Shown: positions 1 through 22,400 of the stretch, piece after piece
How positions within the stretch are numbered: the stretch's first letter is position 1
Layout of the letters: each line of letters begins with the position of its first letter
Source: Porites lobata
Taxonomy: Eukaryota > Cnidaria > Anthozoa > Scleractinia > Poritidae
DNA: 64,000 nt
Assembly (NCBI GenBank): GCA_942486035.1
Contig: CALNXK010000009.1
Location: 602,001 to 666,000 of the forward strand
Direction: 5' to 3'
Notes under the pieces: generated by a model
The model's database searches: none
Told to the model about the DNA's origin: nothing
What the model saw: only the letters and a program-made list of their open reading frames with translations
Translations under genes and position numbers: made by a program

Positions 1-197
1 CCATTGTACGTCATCCAAAATTTGTTGCCAAGATTTACCTCTCACTTTGGTAGTGAGTAACTGACCGTATTCCCTGAAATACCCCTGCTTTGCGGATTAC
101 TCTCCATAGAATGTGCAAGCCTTACTGTCCATCCCCCACCCCCGCCCCTCCCAGTTAATCACATTTCATGGCAAATGATAAAGGACTTTCCACTCAC

Positions 198-8339
<8,142 letters not shown>

Positions 8340-8500
8340 TTTTCTTTCTGTAGAAACTAGAACATGTTTCCCCAGAGTTGTAAATAAACCTTCTCTGACA
8401 TTGGCACTACAATCTCAATCGCTTCAGCTGCCATTTTCAACTAATGAAGTTCGTATGGAACGCTGGGAAACCATTCGACCGGTAGATTCCCTGGGCGGGA
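8340..8500 (-). promoter_or_regulatory. KIFAP3 5' leader / proximal promoter region
   Basis: This is the sequence immediately upstream of the KIFAP3 start codon. On the minus strand AAAATGGCAGC (8437-8427) resembles the YY1 site often found just downstream of transcription starts in TATA-less housekeeping genes. If transcription begins upstream of it, that ATG opens a 25-codon upstream reading frame that stops before the main start. The transcription start itself cannot be placed from sequence. Confidence 0.35.
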
Positions 8501-10191
8501 TTACTGGACTCGTGGAAAAGGGAACTACAGTCGAAACCCGCTTTACGGACACCTGCTTGTCACGAGTCTCACGATTTCACGACCTATCTCACGCTCATGA
8601 TTTCTCACGCCTTGTCGAAAATTCACACTCCAGAAAAATTGTGGAGTTTTTCCAAGTTAGATATCAATAGTTAGCCATCTCAATCCATATTCTTTCAGCC
8701 TACCGCGGCTTGCGGTACCAAATGTGCACCCTGTTTTTCTTGTTTAAAGATGGCAGCCAACAAAACATAGCAATTACAAAATCTTAATCTTGAAATTGAT
8801 CGTAATGACTGCTGTAACTAAAAAGTGACATGCATGATCCCCTCTGTAAGTCCTTCCGCTAGGAAATTTGAGACATCTCAAGACTTTTACCCATTTCTCA
8901 CTTCTTTTCCCAGCTCTAGATTCAGAATCTCCCCGGGGGGTTCTCCTGGAAATTCTTAGTGGGGAGCGCCGCCCGGTCCTCCAAATCCTGACCCTTCTTC
9001 ATACCAAAAAATGCCATTTTCCAAATCCGTTTTCAGACCTGGTCTCTAAAATCCATACCCATTTTAAGACTTGGCTTCTTAGAACCCCAACAAAAAGTTT
9101 TCTTAAAATCAATTTCGGCTTGTTATCTCTCCCTCTCCCCAGCCTTATTTTTCGGAGGAAGAGAAGCGACGACCGGAAATACGTCTGCGGTTCGCAGGCT
9201 ATCGCTCGCCTCAAAAACGCGAAAAAATAACGCTTTTTATGTAGGCTACCTGCCGAGGAGTGGCCAACAGGAAAACTCGCCATCACTTAGCCACTTGGAC
9301 CAACTCGACTCGAAGCAACATCTTTTAAAATTCTTTTACAATGTAGTGACCAATTGATCTTATAAACTCGGTGCTTTATACGGTATAAAAGCAAATTTTT
9401 TATTCACAGGTTACATTGTTGGTATGCAACTATTTACATAACTTCTTTTTATGAGTCTCTCTCCGCGTTAACGGAGGAAGGGTATAGCAGGAAGAGCTAT
9501 CCGGACAGCAGGCATGCCGGCATAGCAAATTCCAATTCAATCAGGGAATCGAGAGAAGCAGTCGAGGAACTGTTATATAGGTGATTGAATTTAAAGTTAA
9601 ATGCCGCGAATCGCATAAAACACATCAAGTCGACGGTTTAAAGGTAAACAGGAGTGTATATGTTCAGGCAACTTCTTAGGGTGTAGGAGCGTGGCATCTA
9701 TGTCTGGTTGCGAGTTGACCAAGCGGTTTATAAGGAAACATTCAGTCCATCTTGGCATGCATAGCAGAAAAGAGGAAATGAGGAAAAACATAGTCGAGCT
9801 AGAGGTGCACTTAGGAGACGACCTTCGCCTAACAGGATTCGGATTCGCAGGCGTTTACACACATCAGTAAATCTGAGAATACTCCAATACAAAGTATTCA
9901 TTTTAGATTCAGGATTCATTTTCTCCGGACTCGAACATCTGCGTGTAAAATGAATCCTGTACCAATATGCAAGTTAAATGTTCCTGGTTCGTCAAGAATC
10001 CGGAAAAATCTCTTCTAGTAGAAACCTTAGAACCAGCCCACTCACTCAACCAAGAGTCTAAAACGTTAGAGTACGCTTTTATAGAAACTTTTAAAAATCC
10101 ATTACATTTTTTCCAAAAGCCTCGGCCAGCGTTTGCTTTGAACTAAATGAATTACATAAACCCTCACTATAGAGAATACTAGTTTTTCTCT
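8501..10191. other. Intergenic region between KIFAP3 and COG7
   Basis: No gene is supported here. A C/T-rich stretch at about 8925-9125 has internally repeated segments (pairs such as AATCCGTTTTCAGACCTGG and AATCCATACCCATTTTAAGA) and looks like a dispersed repeat. The open frames across it on both strands are not convincing proteins. Around 9890-9960 there is a short inverted repeat built on TCAGGATTCATTTT and AAAATGAATCCTG. Confidence 0.5.
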
Positions 10192-10197
10192 TTTATT
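10192..10197 (-). terminator. Candidate COG7 polyadenylation signal (AATAAA)
   Basis: AATAAA on the minus strand, about 240 bases downstream of the COG7 stop codon at 10438-10440. It is the nearest canonical hexamer I saw. Cleavage-site support would need transcript data. Confidence 0.45.
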
Positions 10198-10437
10198 TCC
10201 TATACACTTTGTTCACAGACTACAACAGTTTCATCGTAGAAAATTTACCTTTCTTTAATCGAAGGACCTAAGCTTGGACGACCAAGCCACACCATTATCA
10301 ACAAGCACCTTACTGCCTTAATAAATTATTCTCTAGAGTCTTTCTAAGGGGAGAATGAAATTCTGCACTTAAGAAAACGACCGTCTATCATATTCATCAA
10401 GCGCCATGGCTCTTGTATTCATTTATCAGTGCGTATG

Positions 10438-13400
10438 TCAGCGAATGCTTCTGATTCCAGCGATGGCCATCATAATGCGATCCTCCACGCTGAGATCGGT
10501 AGCAACCTCGTGGAACCTAAAAGCAAAAAATGTGTAAGAAAAGAATCTCAAACGTCGAACTGCTTTTCGTTGTTAAACTATTCCGTTTAATATTGATCGC
10601 TCACTGCTTGTTTTCTTCAGGCAAAGAGCAGCAATAAATGGTCTAATATTATAGTCGCGATAAAGAGTGACTATCATGACAAACGATAAACAAAACCTAT
10701 CAAGAATCAACTACATGTAATAACCTGGAAGAGAGGTTAACTTACTTATCGGGAGATGCTTTAAGTAAGGCGTTTATATGCATCAAGGTTTGACTTGGAG
10801 TCACCTCAAGAGCTTCCAACACATTGCAGAAGTAATCTAGGAAACGAAAATAAAATATCAGCTCAATCTATTATTTTACTGTTTTTAGGTCATGTCCAAA
10901 CGGGTGCGCTAAAATTGAAATTTACACCTCTGCCATGATGGCTATTGACACAAAAACAATATTGACTACGATGATCAGTCTCTCTTTTTTCTCAGTTCGT
11001 GGAGCGAAACGCGGGCGTGAGACACGAAAATGGACAAGTGCGTGACTGAACGCGCGAGACAGCAGAACCGCTGCTGCCATCATTTGTCGCGTCTCGCGTG
11101 CGCGTGCACTTTCCCCTCTCTAAATCTGAAGGAAGAGAGAGACTGCTTGCGGTTTATTAACGTTTTTCTTGCGCATCAATTTCCACGTGTTCAAACGTAA
11201 TTAAACGGACTTGCTTTCAAGAAATGCGATGCAACTTCCAATGACAACCTAGGCATTTGTACCAAGCCGTTATTCTATAAACTAAATTTGATTTTGAGAT
11301 GACATTAAGGCTTTATAACGAAGGCTATAGCCAGTTGGGAGAAAACTGACTGAGTGGAATATGCGACAATTTTCCCACCTTTTTTACTGTCAGAGGGCAG
11401 GCGTCACGGTACTTTGAGAAGTATTCCAACGCTTTTAAGGTCAGATTCGCATCTACTTACTATAATGTAGCTTACATGAGACGGTAGTTGCTAGGCGGAT
11501 TGCAAAACAGTTTTCAAGTGTATTAACATTGTATAAGCTCGTATAGTAGATGTTCACACACCTATATCAGCCAAGAGCTGTTGGGTTGAATAAGGCGTTA
11601 GTTCGTGAATCCGAAGAATACTTTCCGTGTAAGCGTGCATGGTACCACGGGCGATAGAACCAAGCCAGTACGATCCGGGGTGGTGTTCACTTTCATCTGT
11701 AAAAAAATTAAACACAAGTCACTTGTTTCCCTTGAATTAAGGAATAAAACTTACAAAGCTGCATTCTATGGATCTTTGATCCACTAAAAATGTTGCCCAA
11801 AAGAGCCCGACGAACCGAAGAAACAGGTCACATCTCGGACTTTATTTCAGTTCCGAAATAACCGCCGTTTGATTAGCTCAGTCGGTTGGGAGAGCGCCGG
11901 TCTGCTGAGCGGGAGGTCGCGAGTTCAAACCCCGGCGGGACCAACACTCAGGATTTTTAAACAACTGAGAAAAAAGTGCTGCCTTTGTAATGACACCTGC
12001 AAACGGTTAGACGTTCTAGTCTTCTCGGCGATGAGGACGAAAAATCATAGGTTTCGTCTCATAGCACTTTTACTTATCTGGTTCTTGTGGGACGTAAAAG
12101 GACCCAAACCACTGTTCGAAAAGAGTAGGGGACGTAGACCCCGGTGGTGGGGCCAACCTTTCTTGGGCTGGGTGGGTTATCGGTAAGGAGAGATCTTAAG
12201 ATAGGGATAACCTCATGATCATAATGGCTACCTGTAAACAGCGTATGCACCATGTAGAGACCTGTAACATGCAGTAAATCGTACTAACCTTCTAGATCTG
12301 GGAAAGGCAGATTGCCAGCTTTCATAGCCACTTCCAGCGCAGGATTCTCTTGTGTTATGAACGGTTCCAGTTGTTGAGGAAGCGTCAACAGGTAATCACC
12401 AATCTGACAATGATAAAACAACAAAGAGTTAAAAATAAACACAAATCAGACAAAGAAAATCTGACGCTTGTCATCTACTACCTTTGCTGAACGAGAAAAA
12501 ACACCATTTTATTATCTTGCATCATATCGAGAAGCGAACTGCTCTGAAAGTAAGAACTGTCCAAGATCTTTCATTTGAAAGTCGACAGTTGTGTTTTTAT
12601 TTCAATCCAAACTTTAAAGTTATAACTACCTCATGCAGCACAATACACAGCACCACAGCAAAGTAGTGTTCAGTAGCTTTTAACTGAATGGTCCCGTTTT
12701 TAAGCTACTAGAGACACCTTTTTACATTGTAATAAACGGCAGATAACACAGAAGAGTAATGCTCAGTAGCTCTCACTTGAAGGGTAACACTGAAGGATTT
12801 CATCCACAGACCCAAACGTTACAACCACCTTGCGCAGCACAATAAACACTCCCAAAGGAAGACAGTGCCCAGTAGCTTTCAATTAAATGGTTACACAATA
12901 GGGTTGATCCAGTTGATCCACAGACTCAAAAGTTAGAACCAGCTTGTGCAACATACGAACAACCACAAGAAAATGGTCAGGCTTAGAGCTTTTTATACAA
13001 TGTTAATACTTCGACACAATTTCAGAGTGAAACTTGACAGTATCAAAGTTCAATTATGAGCTGAAAGGTAGCACACTACGTTCCATCAGTGGACTAGAGA
13101 GTCTGTAGTTTCATCGTTTGTTCTTTGACATCTAACAGGACCCATGGGGTAATCGCTATGACGGATTATACGGGGATGTGCCGCAAAAAAAGGGTTCAGT
13201 TTTTAGGCTAGTGGTACATTAAAGGGCAGGGGTTTCAAAAGCCATCTTGACAGAAAAGGGCGTGAGAAATAGTGTTTGTCTACGTTAACGTGTAATTTCG
13301 ATTGACCCTATTCTGAAAAAAATATGAATTGTAAACTAAAGCTTCACTCCTGACGATTCTACTGAAAAAAACTGAGGTTGTTACATGCAGTTACATGCGC

Positions 13401-16400
13401 TAGAACCACTTTTCAAAATTTTCCATACATTTGATCTAAAAATTTCTCTTCCTGCCAACTAAAATTTCCCGGGGAAAATTGCAGACAAATATACGGAAAA
13501 TCTAAAGGAAGCGTCTAGAGAAATTTAAGCACGGTAACGGCCCCCAAAATTTGTTGGTAAAATCCTTTGCTGTGTAGCTTTAGTTTACAATTCATATTTT
13601 TTCAGAACAGCCGTTTTACGGAAATTTTTGGACATTAGATTCTCATACAAACACTGTAATTTCTCACGTGGTTGCCTACTCGTTAAGATGGCTTTCAAAA
13701 CCGTGACAAGGACAATTTCAAAAGCTGAGGTACAGAAAAGGGTAGGGAACAGTTGGTCTACATTAGGGTACCTTCGATTGACCCTATTCTGGAAAAGGAA
13801 CACATTGTGGATTCGCATTCTATCGCGACTCGCTTCAAGACCCTGCAAAATGCAACATCCCCGTGCAAAACTTTACTGAGTACCCCCACCCGGCCTTCCC
13901 CCCCTAAGGATTAGAACATCGAAGCAAGAGCCACTTACATGTGTAATATACCCCAGTGGTGACAAGCTAAATGTTGGGAGATCATCGCTCAATGCCGCAC
14001 CAGATTCAGGGCACTGGGCCGACCAAACCTAAATGACAAAGCAAAATATACGTCACATCAGAGAAGAGCAGGTTTTAGTTAATCGTCAAACAAACTGAAA
14101 ACTAATATTATTACTTTGACCCACAGATACAGACACATACCTCTGACAAGCGTCAATTAAGCGCAAAAAACGCCGTAAACAGCTTTGGCTTAAATGTACT
14201 ATCTGTATGGTAAGTTTGGGTCTCAAGAAAGTCCACCGTCAGGTGTGTTTGAGCACTAAGTACACATGAGGACACTTCTTTTCACATCTGCTGCTGGAGA
14301 CGCGACCGCCATTTCTACGTGATCATCCGAGCCACGTTATGGTCTAGCCGTTGGCAAGGCAACGGAATTACCTTCTTTCTCAGTATTTTTAAGAATCTGA
14401 GTATTGTTTCGGCCACGACAATCGTACCCGCGATCTCCCACTCTGCAACCCAGCCCTCTACCGACTGAGCTAATCCTCCAAACAGTATAACTAGTGGACT
14501 ATACCCGAGCAAAAGTTGATGGAAGACTGCAGAACGTTTCAAATGCCGCCAATATCTTTGAGTAACTTAACCCAATCATAAGAACTAGAAGGTCGATTTC
14601 AAAAGAAACAAAACTGTACCTGAAGTTTAGGTGTTCGGGCAAGCTGCTGTCTGATCTGTATGAATACGATGTCAAAAGCAAATGTATGAACTCGCTCGTT
14701 CAAAGCTTGGAGCTGCTCAAAGACACTTGTCAAGACAACTGCAGATTCACCAGCTAAGAACGAAAAACTCATGTAAGCTAGCGAGCTAACAGCTGCCCCC
14801 CGATGGTGAAATAAAACAGTATTTTAATAAGCGAAGAGGCATACTTTGGGATTTAAACACTCTGACTGGCATATTTGGGAACTGGAGGGAAGCCTCGTAT
14901 ATGGGACTTCAGGAGCTTTCAGGCCTAGATCCTTCCTATGTGATTGCTACGATCACAGTGATCTTAGCAATCACATTGAAACCAGCCTTAGAGCAATTAC
15001 GCCGGAAGGTAGCAAGAAAAAAAAGGGCCTTCCGGGGAGAAAAGGGAAGGGATCATGTTCCTTGGTATGCAGTTTCCTAAAATAAATTGAAGTTTCTTCT
15101 AGCCCCCACCCCCGTCCCCCACAACAAAGAGTAAACATTTCCTTACATATTTTTCCTAAAAGTCAATTCGGGACATACTTCAGGATATCCCTCGTTCCCT
15201 AAGAGTAAAACCCTTCGGGTCCCCTCTGAATTGGACAAAACAAACAGCGTTGCACGTGCGTACACTTCTTTTCGATAAGTTAATGCAAAATATCGACGTC
15301 CAATTGAAAGATAAACGATATTTTGAAAAATACGAACACTGCGATTAAAATCGTCTCTTATTGGGCTTCACAGCAACCCTATGAATACAACTCCTCGATT
15401 TACTTCATAAGTAAAATTCAACAGGCTGAAACAACTGTGCAAGACGTTTAAAGATCGCGTATTCAATGTTGTCAGTGACCTATTCCTTGGCCTTTGCCAG
15501 CCTGATTTTTCACGGTGTCTACTTGCCATGATTATAGATTACCTGTTTGCAGTTTCTGCTTCAGTTCATTTAATGCACTTGATTCTGTAGGTCTTTCATT
15601 TTGCAGATAATTGTACCAAGGAAATGGTCTGGAGGGAGTGGATGGTTTATCTTCATTTATTGTGTCATGTTCTTTGTTATCCCCATTCGAATAAAGGATC
15701 GCAGCCAGTAATCGCTTGTCTAGATTCTCCATTTTGAGTAGCAAGTCACCTAACAAAAATTAAAAAGGTAAAACATTGAATTTATCAGATTAAAAGCAGA
15801 ATTTAAGTAAAAGAGGAGGATACCACAAATTGCGCAGGCTTATATATACAACTTCGATATGGGAGTCTTGGGGTTAGAAATATAGTGCAAACTTCTGTTT
15901 GCCAATGACCTCTTCTGGCATTTTAAGAGCCATTAGTAATAAGTGATATGTTCAAGAAGTTACCGTTGAATGTATTATACCGATAAAATGAAGTATTTGA
16001 TTGCAAACGAAACGCAGAAGAAAGGGAGATAATTATTATTGGAGAACTGGGTGGGGTAGGGGTTATAACTCACAGTTCACAGTATATCGACCTCTGTTCG
16101 AGCACAGGCAGCCCAAGCTCAGTATGAGAGTTTTTAAACTCTCGTACTCGCTAAAATTTTCAATACAATACACCTTACCTTATTTACTTTGCTTGTTTTT
16201 GTTTACTCTGGGTTAAAGGAAATCGCTTAAGTCGCAATGGAGCGGGAAAATAACCACACAGCAAGCAAAATGTACGTATTAGTGATTAAACTCTCATAGC
16301 AAGCTTAGGTGGCCTGTGATTCGAGAGGTAATCTGGTGATCAGGCCAGGAGGTAGCTCTACGTGGAAGATTTCATTGAAAAAAGTGGGCCTCATACAAAT

Positions 16401-19400
16401 GATAGGTACTTGCCTACCAGAAGTTGACTTGGGAAAAGACACCAGAAAATCTACGTTATCCTTTTCCAGCCAAAAATAGCTTTATACAGGTATATAAAAA
16501 CGAGCTCTCCTACAAACGCCTGCGTGGGAGGCTAGTATATAGCATGCAACCAATTCCATATACATTGTAAAACTAATGGCAGACGAGTTATTTACCACAT
16601 ATCTGGATGAGACGGAATGCATTCTGAAACATTGTCCAGTCCTCGCTGAGTCCTTCAGTGGATTGAGTGTCTGTCTTAGAATCAAGATCAAGAGCACATT
16701 CTTTTCTTAAAATTGAAATACATTCATCCATCCGTCCTGCATATGCTCTAAAGAACTCCTGCATAAAGAACACAATTAAATCAGGAAAAATTTGTAATTG
16801 GATTATGATTAAATGATTATTGACTGTTTAGCCTGCGAATACAGTCACAAGTAGGCATGCACGGTAATGAGAGGTGGCTGTATTCACGAGCTACCCAGAT
16901 TTGACATCACCACTGAAGGCACTCATCCACTTTGTCACCCCATTTTTTCATTTTCCTTGAATGATGTTTGTTTTACATTCCTTTCCTGACTGATCAGCTT
17001 AACAAACAACACGAAATTTATCAGTTGCGAGTTGTTCATTTGTTGTTCATGTTCTTTCCACAAACAGCATTTATTTGCTTCAATGTCTGATTGGTTAATT
17101 GTATCATTTTCGTATTCTTTGACTGGCAAGAGTAATAAATTATTTTTGTTTTCTTTACGAAACGCAGTTGGCACCGCTACGATGGCTTAATTACCCAAGG
17201 CTGTGCTCTAGCAGAACTCGGTGGCCCAAGGCGCCTAACTTTTGCTCCTGGGTGACTAGAAAATCTTACTTTCTTCATCAACTTCAAAACCAACTTCAAC
17301 TTTCTTATTAAAAATGGTATAACAATAGACTGGCCCGCAATTGCTAATCTACGCGGCCCAATTAAAAGAAAAAATAAAATGAAAAGAAAGGAAGGAAAAT
17401 TAAATATTTTTAGTTACAATGATTCTTATTTCTACCATAATTTTATTTTAATAACCATTGCATCTAAGGAATAACGAAAAAGGAATTGAAGGAGAGTAGA
17501 AAGCATATAAATTTATACAGAATTAAATCCAAATTTTTAAATTACCAATGGCGTCTCAATATAGTCACTTTCTCTTTTTAAGATATCGGAAAGCAATCCG
17601 TGAAGTAGTTTCGTAAATTCATTTTATAAATCACAGGTTCAAGGGTCTGAGCTATCTTCAATTTTTCTGATAGCACAGCCTAGTTACCTCTCATGGAACA
17701 ACCTCAGTTATAACAAACGACATTTTCAATAGAACAGTGTTGTTTGAAATGGTAACAACTACTTAATATTCACCTCCAGAACATGGCAAAGCCCACGAGT
17801 TGCATAACCATCGGTGAGATCAACACAATACTCAACGGCCTGCAAGATTAAAATATTTATACTAATCAACTGACTAGCAACTGAAAAGATTCAAGTAAGG
17901 AATTCGTTTCCCTAGTGACTTAAATAAGATTTTGCTCTTAATTTGTTTCCAGTGGTGGGTCCAATCTCAGTCCCCGACTAACTGCTGCCTGGGTGCAAAT
18001 ATAGACGTTATGGGCTGTTCAAGCTAAGTTTCTCTTGTCCGCTAGCCTCTGCTTTTAGTAGCAAGTGAGTCGTTTGTTCATAATGCTCTGGAGAACGAAT
18101 AAGCCCATTGTATGTCACAAGAAATACATCTGATTTTAAGAAGAGCTAAAAAAACACAAGAGCGGAAAAAAAGAACTCAAAAATGGCCAGATCTGCGAAT
18201 TAAATGTAAGAAACAAGCGTTTAACAGTAGAACAGATAAAAAGATGAAAACAAACCAATTAATAGTAACAAATACAAATTACATCACACTGCGAATGCCA
18301 CAGTTTTTGATGGAAAATATGTTTAGGATGTGGGAAATCAAATGACATTTTGTTTTTGTTGGGGTGGTGGGCAGGACAGTTTTGAGCCTATGCTAAAGGA
18401 AGAGAGCTGCTTAAGTTTTCAGTAATGATAGAAGAGATGAAATAAAATTACCTGTTCAGAAAGAAGAAAAATTTTCTCTACAGATTCTGCCATGAGCCCT
18501 GCAGTCTCCATGAATCCATCTGCATGCTGTATGATGACATGGAAAATTAGACAGAATCAGCAGTTGAACTATGATTACCGGTATCCCCTCATCATCATCA
18601 TCATCATCATTATCACCACCGTCATCAACATCGTCATCGTCATCATCATCACTATTTAGAGTGCTCACTCTTGGGATAGTTAGTCAACTGTTAATAGTTA
18701 CTAGTACTGAAAATACTGGGTTTGGGCAGAAAAAATTGGACAACCTCTAGTCACAGGGCTACTCCTATGAAAAGAAGTTTTGGTGAGACAAGTTGAGAAA
18801 CAAATGGAGAATTCATTGATTCCTAAATAAATCGCCATCATCATCGTGCTCCTCATCACCGTCACATCATTACCTCACCATTGTCACTGTCAATATTATC
18901 AACGTCACCACTGCCAATCATCACCGTCCAAGAAAGTCCCACGTTACAGAATTGCAGATGGCGCTATGAAGGTGCACAGAACCTCTGTGTGACCTGATGA
19001 TAAGTTGTCATGTAATGTTGTAAATGATTTGGGTGATACCTACCAACCGAGTTGCCTGCAACTGCTCTGTGAGAAAGGTCTGCTGAAGTGTTGGATAATC
19101 CAACAGGTATGGAACATAGGGAGAATAAACTACATCAACCACCACATTGACAGCTTGTGTACTGCATTTATCTACAAGACAACGATAAGAGCGAAATTGC
19201 AAAATATGGCAATGAAAAGGTACTGACTGACATCCTAATACAACAGTATATATTAAACAGCTGAATGAAAATCACAGCATTAGATTTTAGTCATTTAAAT
19301 CTACGTGAACAATGTCAGTGTTGCAGGTACCCATCTGGGGAGTGATTATTTAAGTTCACCTACGTGTTTTTTTAGTGGATTATACTAAATTGCAGTCACT

Positions 19401-22400
19401 ATATAAACAATCTCAAGAGTTAAGGTAACATCATTTTACAGAGAAATACAAAAGTGTTTCGAAAAAATTGATAGCCACCTTGCTGTTGTGAAACTGCCTT
19501 TTCTAGACCATGTGCAAAGCGCAGCGTCACCTGGGAAAAATTGCAAATAATTAATTTTAAGACAAATCAATCCAATGTATGTTTAGAGAGGTTTTCACTT
19601 GACTGTCGAAAGGGATTGGTTTTGGTTTTGGTTTTGGTTTTACTGCGCCCTTTGGTTGGCTAGTGTATTTACTTTGGTTTTGGTTTTACGACAGTCAAGT
19701 GAAAACCGCTCTATCATAAAGAACAATAAAGTCAGAGTCTTCAAAGCTTTTTGGCTGAATGCCTCGGTTGTAAATTTCAGCTGACCTCATAGGAGAGCAT
19801 CCCCCCCCTCCCCCCATCAAAGATATCTGGAATCTGAACCATTCAATTTTTGAAAAATTTGTCATAAGGTTCCAAATGTTGTTGGAGACTTTGAAGAACA
19901 CCCCAAATCTAAAATCCCTGCCAGCCTTTAGGGTGAGGGAATAAAAAAATGGACCGTCCTACTGTTTGTTTTTTTTTTTCAGGTTCAGACCATAATACAT
20001 AATACAGGATTTCAGTTATTTATTTTGACCTAATGATCTCGTCTCACCTGTCGCAGCTCAATCAACTTTTCTATGATGTTGGACTCATTCTTAACAAACT
20101 CTGTGATACATGAAGAGAGTGATGGATCTAGGTGAGTGAGTGTTTGAGTGATCAGTGTGCAGAGCACGGTGCCAGGATCACTGAAAACTTGACCACACCA
20201 TGTCACCTGTGAAAACAAAAATAATATTCCCAAAATTACATTAAACTTCAACATCAAAACATTTTGTCACTCATACATCCACTCATGCATACATGTCAGT
20301 GTACTTTGATTGACGTAACGACAGAAGAAATTTTACTGAGTGGTGAGAATGGCACCTTTACTAAGTAACATACATTTGCTTTATTGTGTATTACCACTGT
20401 GTTCAGTATAGAAAATTCTAAACCTCAAGAGCAAAATTTGAGACAAAAAACAAGTATTTTGTCCAAACGTGATTAAACTTCATCAGCATTGTGAAGTGAC
20501 AGGTTGCATAACAGAAAAGCTGAACATTATATAACCCAAAGAGAGGGTTGTAAATTGCTGGTAGGTCCAGTCCCTCATCCCTATTCAGAGAGGGTTTTTT
20601 TGGTTTATAGCAATGGCCTCCTTTATGCTCTTCACAACGCTTATGAAGTTCAAGCGATTCAAATGAAATATATTAGTTTTTGGTATACAATTTTGCTGTG
20701 AGCTTTAAAATTTTTTATTCGAAATGTCTTGGCATGAGCAGGTGAAAAACTTTTTCGCTAACATCAATGTGTTTGTTTTCATTGTGCAAAAGTGTTGAGA
20801 AATAAATACAATGCATCTACTATCACACTAAAAAAAAATCTTCTGTGAGTATCTGGGGCTTCCATGACAACTATGCATTGATTTTTGATGGTCGCTGTAC
20901 AACCCTGTGTTTCTTTTACCACAAGGAGCAAATGAACAGAATGCAATGTTAAACAGTGTTTCAAGAACCAGTGTCATTTGTTCACATTGATGGTACCTCT
21001 GTGTGCCATGTGGAGAGTATAACATCATAGAATGTTGATAACCACTCCAGCATTGATCTGTTTGGATCCTCAGTGCGAACTTCACTCCAAGTCTTTTGAA
21101 GTTTTGCCTGTGGATTCAAATAAAATAAATAAATATAAGGAGGCAGAATATTTGATCATCCAGGTGATTGTAATCCTCAAGAGGATAATAATACTACATT
21201 GTTAAAAACCTTTCCAGCACTTTTATTGGAAAAACTACAAAAGTGTTATATCAGTTCCTTATAGGGAATGCATAGTTAACCATATAAACCTTGCCAAATA
21301 AACAGGGCCCTTGTGTATTATCGCGTATATTTTGTTGACAGAAGAGGATTCTTAAAGGCACTGTGTCACAGTATAAGTCTATTGGGTTTTTAGTATTGTT
21401 GATTTTCTTACTTAATGGAAGCTTCACATTAGCAAAAACCTCATAAAACTCATCTCATTTTTGTTTTCATTTTTCTTCTGTCTTACTTTTTAATTAGCTA
21501 TTTTTAAAATGTTCTTTTGATCTCTGAACTGATTTTATTTCACGAAATTTGTTGGCCAGTTCCTAACAGCTGAATTTGACTTTGGCTATAAAAGTACTTG
21601 ATGCAGCTCCTTTGATTAATGATGTCCATAAAAATACCGAAACTAATACTGTAACTTTTTAATTTTAGAAGTTTTGCACAGAGAGCTGCTTGAAAGTGAT
21701 GTTAAATCAGGTCAGTCTCAGACAAGTCATTCAAATCACATTTTTGTTTTACATAATGTGAAACGACTGGTCATACTTGCCTTATGACATCTGATGTAAT
21801 AATTCTGAAGTTGGTCTAGTCTTTCAATATTTGTAAATATTTTAACATATTCTTTGGTGTCATCTATGGAACAAAGAAAGAGGCAGGAAACATTGAAGCA
21901 AGTATTAGGCAAATATTGAGTGTAGTAATATTATTATTGGTAAATTAAAACATCTAAGATGAATGAGACACTCGTATGATATTCATTGAAACAGAAGTAT
22001 TTTCAAATGTCCCACGTGCAAATAATTTAAAATAATATTATTTTGTTCAAACCAAACCAAAATACAGATAGATACTTAGACCATAGATTATTCAGTGTCC
22101 TATAACTTAATGTTATATTAAAACAACAGGACTTCAGGTAGAATCCACCAAATTCCCAATATAGGGGTTTGAATTGTTTGAATTTCCTGAATCTACATAT
22201 TCAGTTGCTGATTCAAGTGAAAGTTTATTTTCACCCATACCATAACCAGACTTTTCCCGTCCATTTACGTTTGCCGGTCGAATCCAACAGCCCAATACTG
22301 CATGTCAGTGTTAGGAATTCGTCAGAATTTCAGATTTCAGTGGAATTCCATCATTGTCCCAACATTCTGAGATTCTCGGCTATTTGTCGTTTTCATTTGC

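Noticed and set aside
8868..9230. 120-codon open frame between KIFAP3 and COG7
   Set aside because: It lies in a C/T-rich internally repeated stretch that is open on both strands, which fits a dispersed repeat rather than a gene.
18456..18668. Aspartate-rich open frame on the minus strand
   Set aside because: The Asp run is only the translation of the CAT/ATC microsatellite next to COG7 exon 14.
19619..19690. GGTTTT repeats as interstitial telomeric DNA
   Set aside because: Animal telomeres are TTAGGG-type; the run lies inside a short element with inverted ends.
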